From positions 1,178,001-1,242,000 of the forward strand of contig NZ_CP090145.1 of assembly GCF_023008245.1 (NCBI RefSeq): a stretch of DNA of 64,000 bases, given 5' to 3'. The DNA is from Flavobacterium sediminilitoris (GTDB lineage Bacteria > Bacteroidota > Bacteroidia > Flavobacteriales > Flavobacteriaceae). Under the pieces are notes generated by a model, which worked only from the letters and a program-made list of their open reading frames with translations, made no database searches and had not been told where the DNA came from. Positions within the stretch are counted from its first letter, which is position 1; each line of letters starts with the position of its first letter. The position numbers and the translations under genes are program-made. Below, one piece after another: positions 18,039 through 27,699 of this stretch.

Positions 18039-19286
18039 TTAATTATTTAAACGAAACACTTTCTCAATCCATTCAATACTTTCATCCACCATAGTACCTT
18101 CATCTTTTAAGTGATTAGCAAAATGAGTAGTTATTTTTTGAATAATTCGGTTACTTATTATTTCTGCTTGTTCTTCATTAAAATTATCTAATTTTTTACG
18201 CTGATAATTTAATTCAGATTGTTTAATTAAAGCTAATTTCTCTTTTAAAGAATGAATTGTTGGTGCAAATTTTCTAGCTTTTGTCCAACTCATAAACTCT
18301 GTAATAATTTCATTAATTATAGCTTCAGCAGCAGGAATATGTAGCTTTCTTTTTTCAATAGTTTCATCAGTAACTTGAGATAAATAATCTAAATGAACTA
18401 ATGAAACACCATTAATAGAAGAAACATTTTCATTAACATTTTTAGGAATGGATAGATCTAAAATAAGTAAAGGTTTTTTTAGATTTAAAACACCAGCATC
18501 TATTGTAGGATTTTGTGCACCAGTTGCGACAATTAAAACATCTGCTTTTTGAATTTCTAATTGTAAATCGGCATACTCTTTTACAATTAGATTGAATTTA
18601 CCAGCAATTTTTTCTGCTTTTTCTTTGGTTCTATTTATCAATACTATATGGTCATTCTTAGTATGTTTTACTAAATTTTCACAAGTATTTCGTCCTATTT
18701 TTCCAGTTCCAAATAATAAGATATTTTTAGATCCAATTTCTTCTACATTGTTCATAATATATTGAACCGAGGCAAAAGAAACTGATGTTGCTCCTGAACT
18801 AATTTCAGTTTCATTTTTAACTCTTTTACTAGCTTGAATTACAGCATTTACTAAACGCTCAATATAAGCATTTGCAAGCCCTAATTTTTTACTAGCAACA
18901 AAACTGTTTTTTATTTGTGAGATAATTTCAAAATCACCTAAAATTTGACTATCTAAACCAGTTCCTACTCTAAAGAGATGATTAATAGCTTCTTTGTTTT
19001 TATATACATGAGCTACTTTTTGAAAATCTTCAACGGTTCCTTGGCTGTTTTCACAAAGTAATTTTATGAGTTGAAAAGGGTGTTGCGCAAATCCATATAT
19101 TTCAGTTCTATTACATGTCGATGTTAAGATTAGCGCTTCTATACCTTCGTTTTTTGCTTGAAAAAGTAAGTTTTCCTTACTCTTTTCGTCTAAACTAAAT
19201 TTCCCTCTCATTTCAGCATCAGCCTTCTTATAACTTAGCCCTATGGCATAAAAAGTAGTGTGCTTCAATCCTGTATTATTATCCAT
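18039..19286 (-). CDS. hemA: Glutamyl-tRNA reductase
   Basis: Reduces glutamyl-tRNA to glutamate-1-semialdehyde, the first committed step of the C5 heme pathway. 415 residues. The nucleophilic Cys58 is in LTSTCNRTEIYG, and GTGLDSQILGDFEI (the family G(x)6QI(x)G loop) follows near 108-121. The NADPH domain shows LLFGTGKIGRN, and the C-terminal dimerisation helices are present. First gene of the hemA-hemC-trkH-trkA-hemD-hemE-hemF run. hemL, needed for the next step, is not in this window. Confidence 0.97.
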   Translation of the reverse strand: MDNNTGLKHTTFYAIGLSYKKADAEMRGKFSLDEKSKENLLFQAKNEGIEALILTSTCNRTEIYGFAQHPFQLIKLLCENSQGTVEDFQKVAHVYKNKEAINHLFRVGTGLDSQILGDFEIISQIKNSFVASKKLGLANAYIERLVNAVIQASKRVKNETEISSGATSVSFASVQYIMNNVEEIGSKNILLFGTGKIGRNTCENLVKHTKNDHIVLINRTKEKAEKIAGKFNLIVKEYADLQLEIQKADVLIVATGAQNPTIDAGVLNLKKPLLILDLSIPKNVNENVSSINGVSLVHLDYLSQVTDETIEKRKLHIPAAEAIINEIITEFMSWTKARKFAPTIHSLKEKLALIKQSELNYQRKKLDNFNEEQAEIISNRIIQKITTHFANHLKDEGTMVDESIEWIEKVFRLNN

Positions 19287-19311
19287 AAATTTTACTTTCC
19301 TTAAAGTGAAA

Positions 19312-19319
19312 CAAAATTA
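19312..19319 (-). promoter_or_regulatory. Probable -7 box of the hemA operon
   Basis: Minus-strand TAATTTTG fits TAnnTTTG, 25 bases before the hemA ATG. No TTTG at standard spacing, so activator dependence is possible. Confidence 0.4.
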
Positions 19320-19335
19320 CTATAGAGGATAGATT

Positions 19336-19474
19336 AAAAATAACGCTCAAAGTACTTTTTTTGTCGATTGCAGAATTTTTGTAAAAATTATGACTAGTTT
19401 CTATAATTTGCTCTATTTTTGCAGTAAAATTGCTTGTTTAGAATTTATTTATTTATAACCAATCTAAATAAATT
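19336..19474. promoter_or_regulatory. Regulatory region between hemA and the AraC-type gene
   Basis: Contains the 12-mer AAAAATAACGCT at 19336-19347, repeated at 19503-19514 immediately before the regulator's ATG. It also has a 7-2-7 palindrome AATTTTT/AAAAATT at 19374-19389, a TATTTTTG -7 box (19414-19421) pointing at the regulator gene, and a 10-bp inverted repeat AATTTATTTA/TAAATAAATT at 19442-19474 in the regulator's leader. Together these suggest control of both directions, perhaps by the encoded AraC-type protein. Confidence 0.4.
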
Positions 19475-19514
19475 CAAAAAAATATTCTGTAAACCTTTCT
19501 TAAAAAATAACGCT

Positions 19515-20387
19515 ATGAGTTCATTTGAAGAGATAAAAATAGAACAAGACTTTACTTTACTTCGTTTTCAAAATGATACAAAAACGATGGAACGATTTGA
19601 AAAACAAGTAAGAACAGGTTTGATTCAATTTCATTTTAATGTAAAAGGGAAAGCAAAATTTATTTTTAATCAGGGTACTTACGCTTTGGATTTAAATGAA
19701 GAAAAATCATTATTATTATATAATCCACAAAAAGAATTGCCTTTGCATTTAGAAGTAAGTCCTAAAACTTGGATTATTTCAGTTTTAATTTCTATAAAAA
19801 AATTCCATGCATTGTTTTCAAATGAAGCAGAATTAATTCCTTTTTTAAGTCAAGAGAATTTAGATAAAAAATATTATGGAGAAGAAGATATAAGCCCTTC
19901 TATGGCAATTGTATTAAATCAGATATTTCATTATAATCAAAATTCGTCTATTAAAAATTTATATTTAAAAGGAAAAGGATATGAATTAATGAGTTTGTAT
20001 TTTAATCAAAATGAAGATCCAAATGCAGAACATTGTCCGTTTTTGATTGATGAGGAAAATGTTTTAAAAATAAAAAAGGCGAAGGAAGTAATTATTGAAA
20101 ATATGGCAGAACCACCTAGTTTACAAGAATTGGCAGACAAAGTTGGATTAACTTTAAAGAAATTGAAAGTAGGTTTTAAACAAATTTATGGAGATAGTGT
20201 ATATAGTTTCTTGTTTGATTATAAAATGGAATATGCAAGAAAAATGCTTGATTCAGGTTCTTACAATGTAAATGAAGTAGGATTAAAAGTAGGCTATAGT
20301 ACTTCAAGTCATTTTATAGCTGCTTTTAAAAAGAAATTTGGAACAACGCCAAAAAAATATTTAATGAACTTAAATTTGAATGTTTGA
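19515..20387 (+). CDS. AraC-family transcriptional regulator of the heme locus
   Basis: 290 residues from the ATG at 19515 (MSSFEEIKIEQDF); a longer in-frame reading from a TTG at 19434 crosses the promoter and leader and is rejected. The N-terminal ~160 residues form a cupin-like sensing region (GLIQFHFNVKGKAKFIFN). The C-terminal ~100 residues carry two helix-turn-helix units (PSLQELADKVGLTLKKLKVG and EVGLKVGYSTSSHFIAAFKK), with the AraC signature ending FGTTPKKYL. It is placed exactly between divergent hemA and hemH, so control of heme synthesis is a strong inference. The ligand is unknown. Confidence 0.9.
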   Translation: MSSFEEIKIEQDFTLLRFQNDTKTMERFEKQVRTGLIQFHFNVKGKAKFIFNQGTYALDLNEEKSLLLYNPQKELPLHLEVSPKTWIISVLISIKKFHALFSNEAELIPFLSQENLDKKYYGEEDISPSMAIVLNQIFHYNQNSSIKNLYLKGKGYELMSLYFNQNEDPNAEHCPFLIDEENVLKIKKAKEVIIENMAEPPSLQELADKVGLTLKKLKVGFKQIYGDSVYSFLFDYKMEYARKMLDSGSYNVNEVGLKVGYSTSSHFIAAFKKKFGTTPKKYLMNLNLNV

Positions 20388-20523
20388 TAATTATGAAAAT
20401 GTTTAGTATCAATTTATCGAATATAAGAATAAATAAAAAAGTTGTTTTTCAAATCTATTAAAAATTAAGTTTAATTACTTTTATTGAAAATTTATAAATA
20501 AAATTATTAAAGAATAAAATATA

Positions 20524-21558
20524 ATGAAGGGAGTATTATTAGTAAATTTAGGTTCACCGGAAAGTCCAACTCCAAAAGATGTAAAACCCTATTTGGATGA
20601 ATTTTTAATGGATAAATATGTCATAGATGTTCCGTTTTTATTACGTGCTTTATTAGTAAGAGGTATTATTTTAAGAAAACGACCAGAAAAGTCAGCAGAA
20701 GCTTATAAAAAAATATGGTGGGAAGAAGGTTCTCCACTTATTGTTCTTTCAAAAAGGATGAAAGCTAAGGTAGAACAAGATGTGAGCGTTCCAGTATCTT
20801 TAGCCATGCGATATGGGAACCCAAGCATTGAGTCTGGGCTACAAGAGTTAAGTGATAAAGGGGTAACAGAAGTTTTATTGTTTCCGTTATATCCACAGCA
20901 TGCAATGGCTTCAACGGTAACTATTTTGGTATTAGCAGAAGAATTGCGTAAGAAGAAATTTCCTCACATGAACTTCACTATAGTTCCAGCGTTTTATAAT
21001 CAAAAAGATTATATTAGAGACTTATCAAATTCTATTAAAAAACATTTAGAAGGGTTTGAGTATGATCATTTATTATTTTCTTATCATGGAATTCCTGAGC
21101 GTCATGTTCGTAAAACAGATGTTACAAAGAGTCATTGTAAAATAGACGGAAGTTGTTGTAATACACCTTCTCCAGCTCATGAATTTTGCTATCGTCATCA
21201 ATGTTTTGAAACCACAAAACAAGTTGTTGCGTTTTTAGGAATAGAAGAAGGTAAATATAGTCAAACATTTCAATCTCGTTTAGCAGGTGATAAATGGTTA
21301 GAACCTTATACAGATGTAGAGATTAATAAAATGCCAGAAAAAGGTATTAAAAAATTAGCAGTTGTAACTCCAGCCTTTGTATCAGATTGTTTGGAAACAT
21401 TAGAAGAAATAGCAATGGAAGCAAATCATCAGTTTAAAGAACACGGTGGTGAAGAATTTAAAGCTGTTCCTTGTTTAAATGATGATGATGATTGGTGTAA
21501 AACATTAAGCCGTTGGATAGATCAATGGGCTTTTCAAACAGAAGAACAAATAGTATAA
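20524..21558 (+). CDS. hemH: Ferrochelatase (protoporphyrin/coproporphyrin ferrochelatase)
   Basis: Inserts Fe2+ into the porphyrin. 344 residues. N-terminal GVLLVNLGSPESPTPKDV is a family signature. The catalytic His188 is in LLFSYHGIPERH, and TFQSRLAGDKWLEPYT and TPAFVSDCLETLEEI with the conserved Glu follow. A Cys-rich segment HCKIDGSCCNTPSPAHEFC (near 203) could hold an Fe-S cluster as in some ferrochelatases. Its stop overlaps the next ATG (TAATG), so translation is coupled to the MATE gene. Confidence 0.96.
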   Translation: MKGVLLVNLGSPESPTPKDVKPYLDEFLMDKYVIDVPFLLRALLVRGIILRKRPEKSAEAYKKIWWEEGSPLIVLSKRMKAKVEQDVSVPVSLAMRYGNPSIESGLQELSDKGVTEVLLFPLYPQHAMASTVTILVLAEELRKKKFPHMNFTIVPAFYNQKDYIRDLSNSIKKHLEGFEYDHLLFSYHGIPERHVRKTDVTKSHCKIDGSCCNTPSPAHEFCYRHQCFETTKQVVAFLGIEEGKYSQTFQSRLAGDKWLEPYTDVEINKMPEKGIKKLAVVTPAFVSDCLETLEEIAMEANHQFKEHGGEEFKAVPCLNDDDDWCKTLSRWIDQWAFQTEEQIV

Positions 21559-22910
21559 TGGCAGTTTCTTCAACAGAATTAGGAACATTAGACATAAAAA
21601 AATTATTGATAAAACAATCTGTTCCAGCATCTATTGGAATTTTGTTTATGTCAATAAATATTTTAATAGATACAATCTTCGTAGGACAGTGGATAGGAGC
21701 ATTGGCAATAGCAGCAGTTTCTGTTGTATTGCCAATTACTTTTTTAATTTCTTCTTTAGGAATGGCACTTGGAATAGGAGGGAGTTCAATAATTTCAAGA
21801 GCACTAGGAGCAAATAATAAAGAAAAAGCATTACATACATTTGGAAATCAAATTATGTTAACACTTTCGCTTGCCCTAGTATCGGTCATAGTCGGACTGT
21901 TTTTTTCAGATGAAGTATTATTGCTTTTTGGGGCTAATGGCGCGATAATGTTGCCAGCAAGAGAGTTTTTTATTCCTGTTTTATATGGAGTTCCTTTTTT
22001 AGCGCTTAGTATGATGGGAAATACTGTAATTAGAGCAGAAGGTAAACCTAAATTTGCTATGATTGCTATGATTATTCCTGCTTTCAGTAACATTATTTTA
22101 GATGTTGTTTTTATTAAATTTTTCAATTTAGGAATGTTTGGAGCAGCATTAGCAACGTCTATTTCATATTTTATGTGTTTTGTTTTTATACTATGGTTTT
22201 TTATTTATAAAAGTGAGTTACGATTTCAATTGAAGCATCTTATATTAAATAATAAAATTGTTTCTGAAATAGCATCTTTAGGTTTTGTAACCTTTTCTAG
22301 GCAAGGTGTTGTTGCTATTTTATCTATTATATTAAATCATACTCTTTTTGTTCATGGTGGTGAAGATTCTGTAGCTATTTATGGAATTATAAGTAGAATG
22401 TTAATGTTTGCATTGTTTCCAATATTAGGAGTTACACAAGGGTTTCTTCCTATTGCTGGATATAACTATGGAGCAAAACAATACTCAAGAGTAAATAAAA
22501 CTATTACAACATCAATAAAATGGGCTGCATTCTTAGCAACAGTAATTTTTATAGTAATTTTAATTTTTTCAGAACCTATTGTTGCCGTTTTTACAAAAGA
22601 CGCCAAAATAATCTCTGAAACACCAAATGCACTACGAATTGTATTTGCAGCATCGCCAATTATTGCCATACAACTAATTGGAGCCGCTTATTTTCAAGCA
22701 GCAGGAAAAGCAATTCCAGCATTATTATTAACACTTACAAAACAAGGATTTTTCTTAATCCCACTAGTACTTGTTTTACCAAATTATTATGGTATTTTTG
22801 GAGTATGGATTTCTTTTCCTATTGCTGATATTTTATCTACATTAGTAACTGCTTTTTTTTTAAGAAAGGAAATGAAACAGAAATTAACCTTAGCACAAGA
22901 TGGAATATAA
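21558..22910 (+). CDS. MATE-family efflux transporter
   Basis: 450 residues from the ATG at 21558, which overlaps the hemH stop by one base; an earlier in-frame ATG at 21513 lies within hemH and is unlikely. About twelve hydrophobic segments in two similar halves. The first half has VPASIGILFMSINILIDTIF and the second GFVTFSRQGVVAILSIILNH, typical of MATE (NorM/DinF) sodium- or proton-coupled exporters. It lies between hemH and hemJ, so it could export a porphyrin or heme intermediate. That is inference only. Confidence 0.88.
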   Translation: MAVSSTELGTLDIKKLLIKQSVPASIGILFMSINILIDTIFVGQWIGALAIAAVSVVLPITFLISSLGMALGIGGSSIISRALGANNKEKALHTFGNQIMLTLSLALVSVIVGLFFSDEVLLLFGANGAIMLPAREFFIPVLYGVPFLALSMMGNTVIRAEGKPKFAMIAMIIPAFSNIILDVVFIKFFNLGMFGAALATSISYFMCFVFILWFFIYKSELRFQLKHLILNNKIVSEIASLGFVTFSRQGVVAILSIILNHTLFVHGGEDSVAIYGIISRMLMFALFPILGVTQGFLPIAGYNYGAKQYSRVNKTITTSIKWAAFLATVIFIVILIFSEPIVAVFTKDAKIISETPNALRIVFAASPIIAIQLIGAAYFQAAGKAIPALLLTLTKQGFFLIPLVLVLPNYYGIFGVWISFPIADILSTLVTAFFLRKEMKQKLTLAQDGI

Positions 22911-23442
22911 TTATATCAAAGCTCTACATCTTATATTTGTTATAACTTGGTTTGCAGGATTATTTTATATTGTTCGTTTATTTGTATATCATGCAGAAGC
23001 AAAGCAAAAACCACAACCAGAACAAGATATTTTAATTAAACAATATCAATTAATGCAATATCGATTATGGTATATTATTACATGGCCGAGTGCTGTTTTG
23101 GCTAGTTTTTTTGCTTTTTATTTATTGTACTTAAATCCAGCTTGGTTAACACAAGCTTGGATGCATGTAAAACTGGCATTTGTTTTGTTACTTTATATGT
23201 ATCACGCTAAATGTCATCAAATATTTAATCAATTACAAAAGGGAGAAGTAAAACATACATCGAGTTTTTTTAGGATTTGGAATGAAGGAGCTACTATAAT
23301 CTTGTTTGCAGTAGTTTTTTTAGTAATCTTGAAAAACGCAATTAATTGGATTTATGGTGTAATAGGTATTATTAGTTTCTCTATTTTAATAATGATTGGT
23401 TTTAAGTTTTATAAAAGAATAAGAGAGAAAAATAAAAAATAA
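22900..23442 (+). CDS. hemJ: Protoporphyrinogen oxidase HemJ (UPF0093/CopD-like membrane protein)
   Basis: 180 residues, four membrane helices. HemJ oxidises protoporphyrinogen IX to protoporphyrin IX, the step before ferrochelatase. Conserved residues of the family are visible: His10 in KALHLIFVITWFAG, and Lys91 in WMHVKLAFVLLLYMYH. The start overlaps the MATE gene by 11 bases, showing tight coupling. It fills the gap left by the absence of HemG/HemY here, so hemA through hemH apart from hemL is accounted for in this window. Confidence 0.92.
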   Translation: MEYNYIKALHLIFVITWFAGLFYIVRLFVYHAEAKQKPQPEQDILIKQYQLMQYRLWYIITWPSAVLASFFAFYLLYLNPAWLTQAWMHVKLAFVLLLYMYHAKCHQIFNQLQKGEVKHTSSFFRIWNEGATIILFAVVFLVILKNAINWIYGVIGIISFSILIMIGFKFYKRIREKNKK

Positions 23443-23449
23443 TATATAA

Positions 23450-24919
23450 GTGTTTGCTATTTTTAATATAAAACAAATTTCATTACAATTAAGAATATTT
23501 TTATCCATGATATTCTTAACACTTATAGCATCTATACTTATAGCATTAGTTTCATATTATCAATTTAAAAAAGAAGCGCGAGAATATCATCAAGATAGAT
23601 TGGAACGAAAAGAAAATGCAATTGTAGAACACATTAATTATATATTAGAAAACACTACTTATCAGCTTACAACAGAAAATATTCAGTATATATTTAAAGA
23701 AAAAATACATGAATTGTCTGATATTCATAGCCTTGAAATCAATTTTTTCGATTTAGATGGTAATTTATTAATTTCATCAAAAGCCGTTTTTAAGTTAGAT
23801 AGTATTAAACCCAAAATTAATCCATCTACATTAAAAATATTAAGAGGTACAATTGAAAAAAGATATGTTGAATTTACAACAATTGATAGTTTATCGTATA
23901 GATCTTCATATAGTTATATAAAAGATAATAAATTTAAGCCACTTGCTATATTAAATCTTCCTTACGAAGAAGATACTACTTTTTATGATAATGAAATTCG
24001 AAATTTTTTAATTCGATTTAGTCAGATTTATTTTTTAATGTTTCTAATCGCAATTTTTTTATCTTATTTTTTATCAAGTTATATCACCAAATCATTAAAA
24101 TTAATTTCGGATAAAATTCAAGAGACAAATTTTAATCAGCAAAATCAAAAGATAGAATTAGAAGAAGGAAGTAAAGAAATAAATTTATTAATTCATTCTT
24201 ATAATAGTATGGTTGATAAGCTTGAAGATAGTGCTATGAAATTAGCTCAGAGTGAAAGAGAACAAGCTTGGCGAGAAATGGCGAAACAAGTGGCGCATGA
24301 AATTAAAAATCCATTGACACCTATGCGACTTACTGTGCAAAGTTATCAAAGAAGGTTTGATATAAATGACCCTAAAGCGAAAGAAAAGCTAGATGATTTT
24401 GCTAAAACTTTGATTCAACAAATTGACACAATGAGTTCGGTAGCAGGTGCTTTTTCTAATTTTGCATCAATGCCTGCTCAACAAAACGAAACCTTAAATG
24501 TTGTTAAGATTGTACAATTAGCATTAGATATTTTTAACGAAAACTATATTCAATATTCTTATTTAGACAAAGAAATAATTGCTAATCTAGATAGAACACA
24601 ATTAATTAGAGTTATAACTAATTTGGTTAAAAATGCTATTCAATCTATTCCAGAAGAACAAGAGGAAAAGTCAATTCTAGTTCGTGTTTATAAAGAAGAT
24701 ACTAATGTTAAAATTAAAGTTAAAGATAATGGTAAAGGAATTTCAGACAGCAATAAAGCAAGAATCTTTGAGCCAAAATTTACTACAAAATCTAGCGGAA
24801 TGGGATTAGGGTTAGCTATTATTAAAAATATTATTGAGAATTATAACGGAACAATTACTTTTGAAAGTGAAGAGGGGAAAGGAACAGAATTCATCGTTTC
24901 TTTTCCAATTAAATCATAA
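23450..24919 (+). CDS. NtrY-like sensor histidine kinase (HAMP, HisKA, HATPase)
   Basis: 489 residues from a GTG at 23450; an ATG at residue 20 would remove part of the first membrane helix. Two membrane segments (about 12-37 and 190-210) flank a ~150-residue extracytoplasmic sensing domain. A HAMP linker follows, then the phospho-acceptor His283 in KQVAHEIKNPLTPMRLTVQ, the NtrY-type H box. The ATPase domain shows NLVKNAIQSIP (N box), DNGKGIS and SGMGLGLAI (G boxes). No response regulator is adjacent. Seven bases after hemJ, so it is co-transcribed with the heme genes. The signal is unknown. Confidence 0.88.
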   Translation: MFAIFNIKQISLQLRIFLSMIFLTLIASILIALVSYYQFKKEAREYHQDRLERKENAIVEHINYILENTTYQLTTENIQYIFKEKIHELSDIHSLEINFFDLDGNLLISSKAVFKLDSIKPKINPSTLKILRGTIEKRYVEFTTIDSLSYRSSYSYIKDNKFKPLAILNLPYEEDTTFYDNEIRNFLIRFSQIYFLMFLIAIFLSYFLSSYITKSLKLISDKIQETNFNQQNQKIELEEGSKEINLLIHSYNSMVDKLEDSAMKLAQSEREQAWREMAKQVAHEIKNPLTPMRLTVQSYQRRFDINDPKAKEKLDDFAKTLIQQIDTMSSVAGAFSNFASMPAQQNETLNVVKIVQLALDIFNENYIQYSYLDKEIIANLDRTQLIRVITNLVKNAIQSIPEEQEEKSILVRVYKEDTNVKIKVKDNGKGISDSNKARIFEPKFTTKSSGMGLGLAIIKNIIENYNGTITFESEEGKGTEFIVSFPIKS

Positions 24920-24933
24920 TAAAATAAATAAAA

Positions 24934-25704
24934 ATGGAGAATATTTTAATTGAAAAACAAGAAAATATTGCAATTATCACAATTAATAGACCAGAAAAGT
25001 TAAACGCATTAAATAAAGTAACCATTCAAGAATTACATGAAGGTTTTAAATCGTTAAGCACGGATTCATCTGTAAAAGCAATTATCATAACAGGTAGTGG
25101 AGAAAAGGCTTTTGTAGCAGGAGCTGATATATCAGAATTTGCACATTTTTCTGAAGAAGAAGGTGAGAAGCTGGCAGCAAAAGGACAAGAATTATTGTTT
25201 GATTTTGTGGAAAATTTAAGTACACCTGTTATAGCGGCTGTAAATGGTTTCGCATTAGGAGGTGGTTTGGAATTGGCTATGGCTTGTCATTTTAGAGTAG
25301 CATCAGACAATGTTAAAATGGGATTACCAGAAGTAACACTTGGAGTAATTCCTGGTTATGGCGGAACACAACGTTTAGGCCAATTAGTTGGAAAAGGAAG
25401 AGCAATGGAAATGATTATGACTGCTGGAATGATAGATGCTGAAATGGCTAAAAATTATGGTCTTGTAAATCATGTTGTACCGCAAGGAGAATTACTAGAT
25501 TTAGCGAAAGGAATTGCGTCTAAAATTGCTAGAAATTCAAGTACCGCTATTTCAAAAGCAATTCAAGCAATCAATGCTAATTTTAAAGATGGTGTAAATG
25601 GTTATGCTGTAGAAATTGAGAATTTTGGAGCTTGTTTTGGAACTGAAGATTTTAAAGAAGGAACAACTGCTTTTTTAGAGAAAAGGAAAGCTAGTTTTAA
25701 ATAA
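24934..25704 (+). CDS. Enoyl-CoA hydratase/isomerase (crotonase family)
   Basis: 256 residues, typical. The oxyanion-hole segment FVAGADISEF is present, with catalytic Glu113 in FALGGGLELAMACHF and Glu133 in GLPEVTLGVIPGYGGTQRL. Both glutamates support true hydratase activity in fatty-acid or amino-acid breakdown. Last gene of the plus-strand run starting at hemH, followed by a perfect palindromic terminator. Confidence 0.93.
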   Translation: MENILIEKQENIAIITINRPEKLNALNKVTIQELHEGFKSLSTDSSVKAIIITGSGEKAFVAGADISEFAHFSEEEGEKLAAKGQELLFDFVENLSTPVIAAVNGFALGGGLELAMACHFRVASDNVKMGLPEVTLGVIPGYGGTQRLGQLVGKGRAMEMIMTAGMIDAEMAKNYGLVNHVVPQGELLDLAKGIASKIARNSSTAISKAIQAINANFKDGVNGYAVEIENFGACFGTEDFKEGTTAFLEKRKASFK

Positions 25705-25766
25705 TATAAGTAGTGTGATTAAAGAATTTTGTAGAAGAAAAATAATTTTTAAAAATCACATTTAAA

Positions 25767-25810
25767 TACTAAAAAAGACTGTTTGAAATTTCAAACAGTC
25801 TTTTTTAGTA
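25767..25810. terminator. 44-bp perfect palindromic bidirectional terminator
   Basis: Two 22-bp arms with no mismatch and no spacer, centred at 25788/25789. Each arm has an A6 run outside and a GACTGTTTGAAA stem. It separates convergent enoyl-CoA hydratase and phoD genes. Confidence 0.88.
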
Positions 25811-25819
25811 TAAGATAAA

Positions 25820-27553
25820 TTAAATAGAGTAAGATTCAACCCTTTCAGTATTTTCAGAGAAATTCTCGTTAAAAACAGTATTTACAAAATTCCATTTAGA
25901 TTCAACGGTATTTGATGTAAAGGAAACGGAAAGGTAGCCTCTATCTGAAGCATTTAGATAGTTAAGGTCATCGATTAGAATTTGCATAGCATTTTCAAAA
26001 CCAGTAATGCTTGCTTCATTAATACCTAAATATTCTTCCAATCCAGGAGAAGTTACAGATGAAGTAGCAAACTCTTTTCCTTTATCATTAGAGTTGCTAT
26101 CTGTTAAGTTACTATACCATGCATTATGAGTGTCTCCTGCTAAACAAACTATTTTTTTACCAGCAAAGTTGCTATAGAGAATTTCTCTTTCTACAGGATA
26201 ACCATCCCAAGCATCTAAATTATAAGGTAAAACAGTATTTATTCTGGCAATCTCAGAACTAGTAAGGGTTGGATCTCCATTTACATAGCGTAATTTTATT
26301 GTTACTAATTCTGTAATTTGTTGTTGAAAGAGCTGTAAAGTATTAGTAGAAGCCGAACCAGTTAGTTCTACTTCATATTGAATGGCTGCTAATGTTGATA
26401 ATAATTCTGCTGGAATCATCATTTTACCCATTAATACTTGTTGCCCTAAAACCTGCCATTGTGCATTGCTCCCTGTAACTTGAGAAATTAACCAATTTCG
26501 TTGTGTAGTTCCAAGTAGTGTTCTATTAGGGTTTAACCAATCTGTTTGGAAATTGGCAACATTGAAATTTCCAGAAGTATCATAATAATCAGCATAGTTT
26601 AATTGTTTATCTCTTCCAATAACTCTAGTATCTAACATTATTAAGTTTACCAAATTTCCAATATTGAAATTTCTATAAATTAAATTAATGTCATTTGTTT
26701 TCATAGGTAAAAACTCACTATACGCTTTTATAGCATCAGCTTTTCTTGTCTCAAAGCTACCTTCATTTGCTTGATGATTTTCTGCTCCATTTTTATAAGT
26801 ATCATTTGCAATTTCATGATCATCCCAAACACAAATAAAAGGTTTCTTTTGATGTGCTAATTGTAAATTTTTGTCTGAACGATATTGTTTGTAACGAGAT
26901 CTATAGTCTTGTAAAGTTAGAATTTCATTTGCAGGAATATGTTTACGATCTAAAACACCAGTATATTCATTAGTTCCATATTGGTCTTCAGCATATTCAT
27001 AAATATAGTCGCCTAGATGTATAATAATATCTGCATCAGAATTTGCCATTGCTTTATATACATTAAATAATCCAGCTGGATAATTAGCACAAGAGCAAAC
27101 AGCTAATTTAATAGTATTTGTTGAAACAGGTAGTGTGATGGTTTCTCCAACAACAGAAACACTTCTATCTTCTTGATTAAAGAAACGATAATACAATTTT
27201 TTATTAGCGTCTAAATTTTGGAGTTCAATAGCTACAGTATAATCTCTAGTGTTATCAGTAATTACTTCTCCATTTCTAAAAACAGTTTCAAAATTACTAT
27301 CATAAGCTACTTGCCAATATATTTTAACTTCCGGTTTACCAGTATTGTATCTTGTCCAAATTATTACCTGATTATGTGTTGGATCAAAACTAGCAACTCC
27401 ATGAGAAAAAAGGTCAGATGAATAATCTTCAGGTATACCAAAAATAGTATCATCATCTGTGCAACTTATAAAATTTGGAGATAAAAGGATTCCTCCAGTT
27501 GTTAAAATTGAATTGATTAAAAAGCGTCTTCTTGATAAATCCTTTTGACTCAT
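25820..27553 (-). CDS. phoD: Secreted PhoD-like alkaline phosphatase
   Basis: 577 residues. The N-terminus SRRRFLINSILTTGG is a twin-arginine export signal, followed by a Cys in NFISCTDD that could also be a lipobox. The N-terminal beta domain (about 45-145) is PhoD_N type (FSHGVASFDPTHNQVIIWTR). The metallophosphatase part contains HLGDYIYEYAED, VWDDHEIANDTYKNGAENH and LAGDTHNAW, the metal and phosphate ligands of the family. It releases phosphate from phosphodiesters/monoesters outside the inner membrane. Monocistronic. Confidence 0.92.
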   Translation of the reverse strand: MSQKDLSRRRFLINSILTTGGILLSPNFISCTDDDTIFGIPEDYSSDLFSHGVASFDPTHNQVIIWTRYNTGKPEVKIYWQVAYDSNFETVFRNGEVITDNTRDYTVAIELQNLDANKKLYYRFFNQEDRSVSVVGETITLPVSTNTIKLAVCSCANYPAGLFNVYKAMANSDADIIIHLGDYIYEYAEDQYGTNEYTGVLDRKHIPANEILTLQDYRSRYKQYRSDKNLQLAHQKKPFICVWDDHEIANDTYKNGAENHQANEGSFETRKADAIKAYSEFLPMKTNDINLIYRNFNIGNLVNLIMLDTRVIGRDKQLNYADYYDTSGNFNVANFQTDWLNPNRTLLGTTQRNWLISQVTGSNAQWQVLGQQVLMGKMMIPAELLSTLAAIQYEVELTGSASTNTLQLFQQQITELVTIKLRYVNGDPTLTSSEIARINTVLPYNLDAWDGYPVEREILYSNFAGKKIVCLAGDTHNAWYSNLTDSNSNDKGKEFATSSVTSPGLEEYLGINEASITGFENAMQILIDDLNYLNASDRGYLSVSFTSNTVESKWNFVNTVFNENFSENTERVESYSI

Positions 27554-27699
27554 TATTTCTATATTTAAATTTTAGCAAAAATCAAATATTAGATTTTAAA
27601 AGACTTTATTTAATTATTAATTAAATATTAAAATTGAAGAGTTGTAATAAGTGTTTACGTTGTTTTTATTATTTTAATGTTAAGAATTTAACGATAGTT

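Noticed and set aside
19434..19514. N-terminal extension of the AraC-type regulator from a TTG
   Set aside because: It crosses the leader hairpin and lies directly after the -7 box; the ATG at 19515 gives the standard family start.
25767..25810. 44-bp perfect palindrome as a recombination or attachment site
   Set aside because: It lies between convergent genes with A and T runs at the ends, so a bidirectional terminator explains it fully.
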